From the NCBI RefSeq assembly GCF_900105985.1, contig NZ_FNUB01000004.1, positions 347,501 through 411,500 on the forward strand: a DNA stretch of 64,000 nucleotides, written 5' to 3'. Positions 35,899 through 43,270 of the stretch are shown piece by piece. How positions within the stretch are numbered: position 1 is the stretch's first letter; each line of letters begins with the position of its first letter. The stretch is from Tenacibaculum sp. MAR_2010_89 (GTDB lineage Bacteria; Bacteroidota; Bacteroidia; Flavobacteriales; Flavobacteriaceae). Below the pieces are notes generated by a model that was not told the origin of the DNA, did not search any database, and saw only the letters and a program-made list of their open reading frames with translations. Both the position numbers and the translations under genes were made by a program.

Positions 35899-36597
35899 AT
35901 GAGCATACATATAGAAGCTAAAAAAGGAGAAATAGCAGAAACTGTTTTGCTACCAGGTGACCCTATGAGAGCCAAATGGATTGCTGAAACATTTTTTGAT
36001 AATTCTATTTGTTATAACACCGTACGCGGCATGTTAGGTTTCACAGGATATTATAAAGGTAAAAAAATATCTGTACAAGGAACAGGTATGGGAATTCCTT
36101 CTACTTTAATTTATTGTTCAGAATTAATTACTAAATATGATGTTAAAAATCTTATACGAGTTGGTTCAGCTGGATCTTATCAAAAAGATGTGAAAATTAG
36201 AGATATTGTAATTGCAATGGCTGCTTCTACAAATTCTGGATTAAATAAAATGCGCTTTAATGGTGCTGATTATGCCCCTACTGCAAATTTTGAATTGTTT
36301 CAAAGAGCCGTACAGGAGGCAACAAAAAGAAACATTTCATTAAAAGCTGGAAACGTGTTAAGCTCTGATGAGTTTTACGCAGATAAGTTTGATAGTTATA
36401 AAAAATGGGCTGATTATGGTGTGCTTTGTGTTGAAATGGAAACTGCTGGTTTATATACAATAGCAGCTAAATATAATGTTAAAGCACTATCTATTTTAAC
36501 AATTTCTGATAGTTTGGTTACGAAAGAAAAAACTACAGCTGATGAACGAGAACAAACATTCAAAGAAATGATAGAGATAGCCTTAAATGTAGTATAA
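35899..36597 (+). CDS. deoD: purine-nucleoside phosphorylase, DeoD type
   Basis: 232 residues, the usual size of the hexameric DeoD enzyme. Signatures: [19 protein letters not shown] (phosphate-binding Gly/Arg), [66 protein letters not shown] (with the catalytic Asp in SD). It phosphorolyses purine (deoxy)nucleosides; its sugar phosphate product feeds deoC after isomerisation. It is 11 bases after deoC. Confidence 0.96.
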   Translation: MSIHIEAKKGEIAETVLLPGDPMRAKWIAETFFDNSICYNTVRGMLGFTGYYKGKKISVQGTGMGIPSTLIYCSELITKYDVKNLIRVGSAGSYQKDVKIRDIVIAMAASTNSGLNKMRFNGADYAPTANFELFQRAVQEATKRNISLKAGNVLSSDEFYADKFDSYKKWADYGVLCVEMETAGLYTIAAKYNVKALSILTISDSLVTKEKTTADEREQTFKEMIEIALNVV

Positions 36598-36639
36598 ACT
36601 ATACTAAGCTACTTCCTTTATTAATAAACAATACTAAAC

Positions 36640-38001
36640 ATGAGCTCATTAATACAAAAATATAACATTCCAGGACCTAGATATACTAGTTATCCTACTG
36701 TACCTTATTGGGATAATGAAACATTTTCAAAAAAGAAATGGATCGCTACATTTAAACAATCATTTATTGAAAGTAATACTTCAGAAGGTATCAGTTTATA
36801 TATACACCTTCCTTATTGTGAAAGTCTATGTACCTTTTGTGCATGTCATAAGCACATAACCAAACGTCATGAGGTAGAACAACCATATATTGACACCGTA
36901 TTAAAAGAATGGCAACTCTATGTTAATTTAATAAATGAAACCCCTATTATAAAAGAAATTCATTTAGGTGGAGGAACTCCAACTTTTTTTTCCAAAAAAG
37001 AATTAAAACGTTTAATTAGTGGTCTCTTTAAGAATGCAAAAAAACACCCAAATCATGAATTTAGTTTTGAAGGACATCCTAACAATACAACAAAAGAACA
37101 CTTACAAACTCTTTACGATTTAGGATTTACTAGAGTTAGTTATGGTGTACAAGATTATAATTTAAAAGTACAAGAAGCCATTCATAGGGTTCAGCCCTTT
37201 GAAAATGTAGAAAAAGCTACTCGATTAGCTCGTGAAATTGGTTATACATCTATTAGTCATGATTTAGTGTTTGGTTTACCTTTCCAAACTAAAGAAAATG
37301 TAATTCATACAATTAAAAAAACCAAAGAATTAGAACCTGATCGAATTTCTTTTTACAGTTATGCTCATGTTCCTTGGGTAAAAGGTGTTGGTCAACGTGG
37401 TTTTAATGAACAAGATCTTCCAAAAAATGAAGAAAAGCGAGAACTTTATGAGCTAGGGAAGCAGTTATTTGCAAATATGGGTTATGCAGAGATTGGTATG
37501 GATCACTTTGCTTTACCTAGTGATAGTTTATATAAAGCTACAGAAGAAAAAACTTTACATCGTAATTTTATGGGGTACACCGCTAACAAAACCCAATTAA
37601 TGATTGGTTTAGGCATGTCTTCAATTTCAGATTCTTGGTATGGATTCTCTCAAAATGTAAAAACAGTAAAGGAATATCAACAATTGGTCAATAATGGTGA
37701 AATTCCTGTTTTTAGAGGTCATCTTTTATCAAAAGAAGATTTAATTATTCGCCAACATATATTAAACATTATGTGTCATTTTGAAACTTCTTGGAAAGAA
37801 GAATCCCTTCACATAAAAAATATTTCAAAACATATAGAAAAACTTGAAGAGATGATAACAGATGGTTTAGTAAGTATTAAAAATAACACATTATCTGTTC
37901 CTGAAAAAGCACGTCCTTTTGTTCGCAATATCTGTATGGCTTTTGATAAAAAACTACATAAAAAACAGCCAGATACTAAACTATTTTCAATGACTATCTA
38001 A
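36640..38001 (+). CDS. hemN: oxygen-independent coproporphyrinogen III oxidase
   Basis: 453 residues. Radical SAM signature CESLCTFC (CxxxCxxC) in SLYIHLPYCESLCTFCACHKH, then EIHLGGGTPTF and FEGHPNNTT, ISHDLVFGLPFQT and DRISFYSYAHVPWVK; the HemN C-terminal domain follows. Length fits true HemN rather than the shorter HemW. It makes protoporphyrinogen under low oxygen, matching the microaerobic cbb3 theme. It lies 42 bases after deoD with no terminator between, so it may be in the same transcript; the transcript ends in the hairpin of repeat unit A. Confidence 0.95.
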   Translation: MSSLIQKYNIPGPRYTSYPTVPYWDNETFSKKKWIATFKQSFIESNTSEGISLYIHLPYCESLCTFCACHKHITKRHEVEQPYIDTVLKEWQLYVNLINETPIIKEIHLGGGTPTFFSKKELKRLISGLFKNAKKHPNHEFSFEGHPNNTTKEHLQTLYDLGFTRVSYGVQDYNLKVQEAIHRVQPFENVEKATRLAREIGYTSISHDLVFGLPFQTKENVIHTIKKTKELEPDRISFYSYAHVPWVKGVGQRGFNEQDLPKNEEKRELYELGKQLFANMGYAEIGMDHFALPSDSLYKATEEKTLHRNFMGYTANKTQLMIGLGMSSISDSWYGFSQNVKTVKEYQQLVNNGEIPVFRGHLLSKEDLIIRQHILNIMCHFETSWKEESLHIKNISKHIEKLEEMITDGLVSIKNNTLSVPEKARPFVRNICMAFDKKLHKKQPDTKLFSMTI

Positions 38002-38006
38002 ATGAA

Positions 38007-38186
38007 AAAACTCATTAGGTGTCTAATGAGTTTTAATGTAATATTTAAGGGGAGTCAATTTATCTTTAGGGGAAAATAATTTTGATACTGTAAAGATAAC
38101 CTCTTATTCACAACGTCTAGTTATTGTTAGTTGTTTCAACTATAAGAACGGGTGAATATCATTAAAGTGTCGACGAATGGTAAAGT
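38007..38186. repeat. structured repeat unit A (possible non-coding RNA gene)
   Basis: First of four related ~180-base units. Order: a 12-bp hairpin AAAACTCATTAG-gtgt-CTAATGAGTTTT (38007-38034) that also serves as hemN terminator; two GGGG boxes 20 bases apart (38049, 38069); TAATTTTG (38077-38084) running into GATACTGTAAA; a small hairpin AGTTG-TTT-CAACT (38129-38141); and GTGTCGACGAATGGTAAA (38167-38184). TTGATACT (38082-38089) can pair with AGTGTCGA (38166-38173) using G:U pairs. No open reading frame is conserved between the units. Confidence 0.72.
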
Positions 38187-38252
38187 TGATATCACTTCTT
38201 TAATTAAAGAAAAAAGTAATCTTAAAAACATCCATTATAATTACCTAAAATA

Positions 38253-38434
38253 AAAGCTCATTAGATGTCTAATGAGCTTTCTTGCTATATTCAAGGGAAT
38301 CAATTTATTTAAAAGGGGAAAATAATTTTGATACTGTAAATATATCTTCTTATTAAAAAAAATATAACAACTATTAGTTGCTTCTACTGTAACAATAGAT
38401 TAATAAACTGTATGTATCGATAATTGGTAAAATA
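38253..38434. repeat. structured repeat unit B (possible non-coding RNA gene)
   Basis: Same order as unit A: hairpin AAAGCTCATTAG-atgt-CTAATGAGCTTT (38253-38280), GGG/GGGG boxes (38295 and 38315), TAATTTTG (38323-38330) with GATACTGTAAA, TATTAGTTGC ... GTAAC inner stem with a G:U pair, and GTATCGATAATTGGTAAAA starting 38414. GATAC to GTATC distance is 84 bases, against 83 in unit A, though the sequence between has diverged. Unit A to B period is 246 bases. Confidence 0.72.
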
Positions 38435-38483
38435 GCTAGTGTTTTTACCTTTTTTTATCTAAAAGTAGTTTTATGGTAATAAA

Positions 38484-38666
38484 AAAACTCATTAGACACC
38501 TAATGAGTTTTAATATAATATTTAAGGGGAATCAATTTATCTAAAAGGGGAAAATAATTTTGATACTGTAAATATATCTTCTTATTTAAAAAAATGTAAC
38601 TACTATTAGTTGCTTCTACTGCAACAACTGATTAATAAACTAAAAGTATCGATGAATGGTAAAATA
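38484..38666. repeat. structured repeat unit C (possible non-coding RNA gene)
   Basis: Hairpin AAAACTCATTAG-acac-CTAATGAGTTTT (38484-38511), GGGG boxes (38526, 38547), TAATTTTG (38555-38562) with GATACTGTAAA, inner stem GTTGC/GCAAC, and AGTATCGATGAATGGTAAAA from 38645. GATAC (38562) to GTATC (38646) is 84 bases. Most similar to unit B over its whole length; it ends 16 bases before the stop of the DUF3667 gene. Confidence 0.72.
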
Positions 38667-38681
38667 GATATTCTTAATTTT

Positions 38682-39395
38682 CTAAAAAAATGAATACTTG
38701 ACTTTTAAAAAACCTATGAGAAGAGTAGATAAAAACAAAGTGAAAAAAAATAAAAAAACAGAAATAATAGATAAGGTAACTATCTCAACTTTATTATTTT
38801 TTCCTACAAAAACCCTATATAATAAAATTATTATAAAAAAATACACTATTGGATCAAGTAATAAAGGGCTTTTAAAAACCATATAACTTAACAATCCAAA
38901 CAAAGTAGCTTGACCAACAACAAATGAACTAATTGCTAGATGCTCAGAATAATTATACTTTCCAAAAACCAATTTTGTAAAAAAACTTAAAGGAATTATT
39001 GAAAATATCCAGAAAAACTTAAGAAATTCTCTTATAAACCTTCCTCCTGCATTACCTATTTTTCTAAATACTAGATCATTTACACCAACTTCATTAATCG
39101 TTTTCGGTACTCTAAATATCCCCTCAACAATTAAATAAATCGAAATTGTAATAATTAAAAATGATATTGGATTTAAAACTCCTTTTCTCTTTCCATGAAT
39201 ATATTCTAAAACAACTTTTTTGGGATTTATAATTAATGTTTTTACATTAAACAGAAATCCTTTATCCATATTAGCTACTGATAAAAATGCGTAATTAAAC
39301 ATTGATGTAAATGTTATTTTTTCTACATTCTTTTTCTCTCCACAATTAGGACAAAATTTCTCATCATGTTCATGATTACATGAAATACAATTCAT
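38682..39395 (-). CDS. DUF3667 membrane protein
   Basis: 237 residues. The N-terminus is a zinc-ribbon-like CISCNHEHDEKFCPNCGEK (CxxC ... CxxC), then the DUF3667 signature ITFTSMFNYAFLSVANMDKGFLFNVKTLIINPKKVVLEYIHGKRKGVLNPISFLIITISIYL, followed by four or so transmembrane helices. Function of the family is unknown. It is transcribed toward hemN and lies between repeat units C and D, the only gene within the array; its first codon is 62 bases from the hairpin of unit D. Confidence 0.87.
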   Translation of the reverse strand: MNCISCNHEHDEKFCPNCGEKKNVEKITFTSMFNYAFLSVANMDKGFLFNVKTLIINPKKVVLEYIHGKRKGVLNPISFLIITISIYLIVEGIFRVPKTINEVGVNDLVFRKIGNAGGRFIREFLKFFWIFSIIPLSFFTKLVFGKYNYSEHLAISSFVVGQATLFGLLSYMVFKSPLLLDPIVYFFIIILLYRVFVGKNNKVEIVTLSIISVFLFFFTLFLSTLLIGFLKVKYSFF

Positions 39396-39457
39396 TTAAA
39401 ATTTACTTAAAATGCTAATGTTAGTTTGTAAAAGTATATAAAAATGTTTAAAACTTA

Positions 39458-39638
39458 AAAAAGCTCATTGTTTTACTAATGAGCTTTTTAATAATAAACT
39501 TAAGGGAATCAATTTATCTTTAGGGGAAAATAATTTTGATACTGTAAAAGTAAATACTTAACTAAAATTAAAACTGCTTATTAGTTGTTTAGTTTATCTC
39601 AGCCGTTTAATCGACAAAAAGTATCGACAAATGGTATA
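39458..39638. repeat. structured repeat unit D (possible non-coding RNA gene)
   Basis: Hairpin AAAAAGCTCATT/AATGAGCTTTTT with an 8-base loop (39458-39489), GGG and GGGG boxes (39504, 39523), TAATTTTG (39531-39538) with GATACTGTAAA, CTTATTAGTTG, and AGTATCGACAAATGGTA from 39620. GATAC (39538) to GTATC (39621) is 83 bases. It is the most diverged copy outside the conserved blocks and lies just upstream of the cco promoter region. Confidence 0.7.
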
Positions 39639-39715
39639 AATGTGTAGGTTAAATAATCAAAACTCAAAAAATCTTTTCTTTTTCTGTATTTGAAAACCAA
39701 CTAAATTAGTAAACA

Positions 39716-39758
39716 TGACAAATATCATATTTTAAGAAAGCCTTCAAAACTACCTTTG
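39716..39758 (+). promoter_or_regulatory. FNR-like box and promoter of the cbb3 oxidase operon
   Basis: TGACAAATATCA (39716-39727), followed by TATTTTA exactly as at 32441, and TACCTTTG (39751-39758), a perfect TAnnTTTG element whose first base is 35 bases after the box start. With a start site just downstream, the box centre is at about -41, the position of a class II FNR activator. ccoS begins at 39781. Confidence 0.78.
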
Positions 39759-39780
39759 ATGTATTATTATCAGGCAAGAT

Positions 39781-39948
39781 ATGAGCGTTATTTACTTACT
39801 ACTTTCACTAAGTATTTTAGTGGCTATTGTTTTCTTTATAGCATTTATTGTTTCCGTAAAAAAAGGACAGTACGATGATTCGTACACACCTTCTGTTCGT
39901 ATGTTATTTGATGATGAATTAGTTAACGAAGAAAAAATTAACAACTAA
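39781..39948 (+). CDS. ccoS: cbb3 oxidase assembly protein CcoS
   Basis: 55 residues. One N-terminal transmembrane helix (VIYLLLSLSILVAIVFFIAFIVS) followed by KKGQYDDSYTPSVRMLFDDE, the signature of CcoS, which is needed for cofactor insertion or maturation of cbb3 oxidase. First gene of the operon, 26 bases before ccoNO. Confidence 0.9.
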   Translation: MSVIYLLLSLSILVAIVFFIAFIVSVKKGQYDDSYTPSVRMLFDDELVNEEKINN

Positions 39949-39974
39949 CAATAGATATTAAATTCAAATAGATT

Positions 39975-42176
39975 ATGGAAATGCAACAATTTTATTACGA
40001 TAATAAAATCGTAAAAAAATTCATCTATGCAACGTTACTCTGGGGGATTGTAGGGTTCTCAGTAGGTTTGCTTTTGGCTTTTATGTTTTTATTCCCAAAT
40101 ATTACTGACGGAATCTCATGGTTAAGTTTTGGTCGTTTACGCCCATTGCATACCAACGCAGTAATTTTTGCCTTTGTAGGAAATGCAATTTTTGCAGGTA
40201 TTTATTACTCACTACAAAGGTTATTAAAAGCAAGAATGGCTAATGATTTTTTAAGTAATTTTAATTTTTGGGGGTGGCAATTAATTATTGTTGCTGCGGC
40301 AATAACATTACCTTTAGGGTATACATCATCAAAAGAATATGCTGAACTAGAATGGCCTATTGATATTGCTATTGCATTAGTTTGGGTAGCTTTCGGTGTA
40401 AACATGATATGGACCATTATGAAAAGAAGACAGCGTCATCTTTATGTAGCTGTATGGTTTTATCTAGGTACTTTTGTTACTGTAGCAGTTCTTCATATTT
40501 TTAACAGTTTAGCATTACCTGTAGGCTTTTTAAAAAGTTACTCAGTATACGCTGGGGTTCAAGATGCTTTAGTTCAATGGTGGTATGGACATAATGCAGT
40601 AGCATTTTTCTTAACAACTCCATTTTTAGGATTAATGTATTACTTTGTACCTAAAGCTGCTAACAGACCTGTATATTCTTATAGACTATCAATTGTTCAC
40701 TTCTGGTCGTTGATATTTATTTATATCTGGGCAGGTCCTCACCATTTATTATATACTTCATTACCTGAATGGGCTCAAAATTTAGGAGTTGCTTTTTCAG
40801 TAATGCTTATAGCTCCTTCTTGGGGAGGTATGATTAATGGTTTATTAACTCTTCGCGGAGCATGGGATAAAGTACGTACAGATCCTGTTTTAAAGTTCAT
40901 GGTAGTAGCTATTACTGGGTATGGTATGGCAACCTTTGAAGGACCAATGTTATCGTTAAAAAACGTAAATGCAATTGCCCACTTTAGTGACTGGATTATA
41001 GCACACGTTCACGTTGGAGCTTTAGCATGGAACGGCTTTTTAACCTTTGGTATGCTGTATTGGTTAATACCTCGTATGTTTAAAACAAAATTATATTCTA
41101 CAGCTTTAGCTAACTTCCATTTTTGGATTGGTACGCTAGGTATTATTATGTATGCTTTACCAATGTATGTTGCTGGTTTTGTTCAAGCTTCTATGTGGAA
41201 ACAATTTAACCCTGACGGAACATTAACTTATGGTAATTTTTTAGAAACTGTCAACGAAATTATACCAATGTATTGGATGCGTGCTATTGGAGGTAGTATG
41301 TTTATTGTTGGGGCATTTGTAATGTTATACAACGTTATAAAAACAGTTAAATCTGGTAGTGATGTGACAGATGATTTAGCAGAGGCACCAGCCTTAACAA
41401 AAGTATCTAAACATAGAACTGGTAGTGAAACATGGCACACTTGGTTAGAAAGAAGACCTATTAAGTTAACTATTTATGCTACTGTAGCAATCTTAATTGG
41501 TGGTGTTATTCAAATTATACCAACCCTTCTAGTAAAATCAAACATTCCAACTATAACGAGTGTAAAACCTTATAGTCCTTTAGAATTAGAAGGTAGAGAC
41601 TTATATATACGTGAAGGTTGCGTTGGATGTCACTCACAAATGATTCGTCCTTTTAGAAGTGAAGTAGAACGTTATGGAGAGTATGCTAAAGCTGGAGAGT
41701 TTGTATATGATCACCCATTCTTGTGGGGTAGTAAACGTACTGGTCCTGATTTATTAAGAATTGGGGGGAAATATTCTGATAGTTGGCACTTAAATCACAT
41801 GTATGATCCTCAAAGTACATCACCTGGTTCTATTATGCCTAGCTACAAATGGTTAATGAGAAGCAAATTAGATAAATCTAGTACTGAAGGAAAAATGAAA
41901 GCAATGGTAAGTCTTGGTGTTCCTTATACTGATGAAGAAATTGCTAATGCACAAGCTAATATGGATGCTCAAGGAATGAAGATTCAAGAAAATTTACATG
42001 CTGACCCAGATTTTGCAAAAAATTACGCATCTGACAAACAGTATGCTCAAGAAAATGGTTTTGAATTTATTGAAATGAAAGATAGAGAAATTGTTGCTTT
42101 AATCGCTTATTTACAACGATTAGGTACAGATATTAAAGTAAAAGATGTTCAAGATCAATTAAGTTCTAAAAAATAG
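39975..42176 (+). CDS. ccoNO: cbb3 cytochrome c oxidase subunits I and II, fused (CcoN-CcoO)
   Basis: 733 residues. Residues ~1-480 are CcoN with about 12 transmembrane helices and the heme-copper His ligands (RPLHTNAVIFAFVGN; WWYGHNAVAFF; GPHHLLYT; HFSDWIIAHVHVGALAWNGF). Residues ~505-733 are CcoO: an anchor helix and one c-type heme site CVGCH (549-553) followed by QMIRPFRSEVERYGEY and the axial Met in SIMPSYKWL. In proteobacteria these are two proteins; fusion is known in Bacteroidota. Terminal oxidase of high oxygen affinity. Confidence 0.95.
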   Translation: MEMQQFYYDNKIVKKFIYATLLWGIVGFSVGLLLAFMFLFPNITDGISWLSFGRLRPLHTNAVIFAFVGNAIFAGIYYSLQRLLKARMANDFLSNFNFWGWQLIIVAAAITLPLGYTSSKEYAELEWPIDIAIALVWVAFGVNMIWTIMKRRQRHLYVAVWFYLGTFVTVAVLHIFNSLALPVGFLKSYSVYAGVQDALVQWWYGHNAVAFFLTTPFLGLMYYFVPKAANRPVYSYRLSIVHFWSLIFIYIWAGPHHLLYTSLPEWAQNLGVAFSVMLIAPSWGGMINGLLTLRGAWDKVRTDPVLKFMVVAITGYGMATFEGPMLSLKNVNAIAHFSDWIIAHVHVGALAWNGFLTFGMLYWLIPRMFKTKLYSTALANFHFWIGTLGIIMYALPMYVAGFVQASMWKQFNPDGTLTYGNFLETVNEIIPMYWMRAIGGSMFIVGAFVMLYNVIKTVKSGSDVTDDLAEAPALTKVSKHRTGSETWHTWLERRPIKLTIYATVAILIGGVIQIIPTLLVKSNIPTITSVKPYSPLELEGRDLYIREGCVGCHSQMIRPFRSEVERYGEYAKAGEFVYDHPFLWGSKRTGPDLLRIGGKYSDSWHLNHMYDPQSTSPGSIMPSYKWLMRSKLDKSSTEGKMKAMVSLGVPYTDEEIANAQANMDAQGMKIQENLHADPDFAKNYASDKQYAQENGFEFIEMKDREIVALIAYLQRLGTDIKVKDVQDQLSSKK

Positions 42177-42181
42177 AAATC

Positions 42182-42349
42182 ATGTTAAAATTTGTAAAAA
42201 ATCACCTAGAGAGTATTACCGGAATTGAAATTTACCCAATGATTTCATTAACCATTTTCTTTACCTTTTTTGTAGTACTGTTTTGGTGGGTATATACTGC
42301 CAAGAATGAATATATAAGTAAAGTAAGTCAATTACCATTAGATAATTAG
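42182..42349 (+). CDS. ccoQ: CcoQ/FixQ-like small cbb3 subunit
   Basis: 55 residues in the place where ccoQ is expected, between ccoNO and ccoP. Soluble amphipathic start (MLKFVKNHLESITGIEIYP), one transmembrane helix (MISLTIFFTFFVVLFWWVYTA), then a short polar tail KNEYISKVSQLPLDN. Sequence similarity to proteobacterial CcoQ is weak, so the name rests on position, size and topology. Confidence 0.75.
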   Translation: MLKFVKNHLESITGIEIYPMISLTIFFTFFVVLFWWVYTAKNEYISKVSQLPLDN

Positions 42350-42363
42350 TAAAATAAAAGAAG

Positions 42364-43230
42364 ATGAAAAAATATTTTCAATCATTAGCATATATCTCTT
42401 TTATAGCTATTACATTTTTTGCTATAGTTAAAGCTATAATGTCATACGAAAATCCTTTTAGCTTGTATGAAAACCCTTTAGTTTGGATAGCTTTAGTAGC
42501 ATTAATTTTAGTAGTTCTTTTAAAAGAATTAGTAAATATTGTAGCTCAGCAAAAAGCTGAAGAACTTCAATTAGAAAAAGACGGAATTAAGCATGAAGAA
42601 GTTGATCATTGGGCTTGGGCTAAAGATCTTATTACTAAATGGACTCAAGCTAAAGCTATTGAAGAAGAAGGTGAAATTGAGTTAGACCATAACTATGATG
42701 GAATTAAAGAACTAGATAACAACTTACCGCCATGGTGGCTATATATGTTTTATGCTACTATGATTTTTGGAGTTATCTATTTAGTAAAATACCACGTTTT
42801 TAATGGTGACAATCAAATTGTAGAATATGAAAAATCTGTTGCTATAGCAAAACGTGAATTAGCAGCCTTTAAATCTACCTCTAAAGAAGCTATTATTGAT
42901 ATGGAAACGGTTACTGTTTTAACAGACGAAAGTGATTTAAATAGAGGAAAAGCCGTATTCAATTTAAACTGTGCTGCTTGTCATTTAAAAGATGGTGGTG
43001 GAGGTATTGGCCCTAACTTAACCGATAAATATTGGATTTTAGGTGGAGGTATAAAAAATGTTTTCAAAACTATTTCAAAAGGAGGTAGAGATGGTAAAGG
43101 TATGGTAGCTTGGGGAAAAACATTAAAACCTAAAGATATTCAAAAAGTTTCTAGTTATGTTTTATCATTACAAGGAACAACTCCTGCCAAAGCCAAAGCT
43201 CCTCAAGGAGATTTATACGAAGAAGAATAA
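42364..43230 (+). CDS. ccoP: cbb3 oxidase subunit III (CcoP), single heme c
   Basis: 288 residues. Two hydrophobic segments near 8-25 and 36-57, then YDGIKELDNNLPPWWLYMFYATMIFGVIYLVKYHV (the CcoP N-terminal signature), and a cytochrome c domain with CAACH at 203-207 and a distal Met in GKGMVAWG. Proteobacterial CcoP has two heme motifs; I see only one here. Last structural subunit of the oxidase. Confidence 0.93.
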   Translation: MKKYFQSLAYISFIAITFFAIVKAIMSYENPFSLYENPLVWIALVALILVVLLKELVNIVAQQKAEELQLEKDGIKHEEVDHWAWAKDLITKWTQAKAIEEEGEIELDHNYDGIKELDNNLPPWWLYMFYATMIFGVIYLVKYHVFNGDNQIVEYEKSVAIAKRELAAFKSTSKEAIIDMETVTVLTDESDLNRGKAVFNLNCAACHLKDGGGGIGPNLTDKYWILGGGIKNVFKTISKGGRDGKGMVAWGKTLKPKDIQKVSSYVLSLQGTTPAKAKAPQGDLYEEE

Positions 43231-43270
43231 ATAAGAAATTAAAATTTTGGTTTTTTAATAGTTAGTTATT

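Noticed and set aside
38171..38205. Small peptide starting at the AATGG of the repeat units
   Set aside because: The ATG in unit A gives 8 codons, unit C 3 codons, unit D 2 codons and unit B has ATTGG, so no peptide is conserved.
38007..38666. Integron attC array or insertion-sequence ends
   Set aside because: No integrase is linked, no cassette genes lie between units A, B and C, no target-site duplication is seen, and the inverted arms are terminator-like with flanking A and T runs.
38007..39638. CRISPR array
   Set aside because: The repeated units are about 180 bases with diverged interiors and periods of 246, 232 and 976 bases; there are no 20-40 base repeats with unique spacers and no cas genes.
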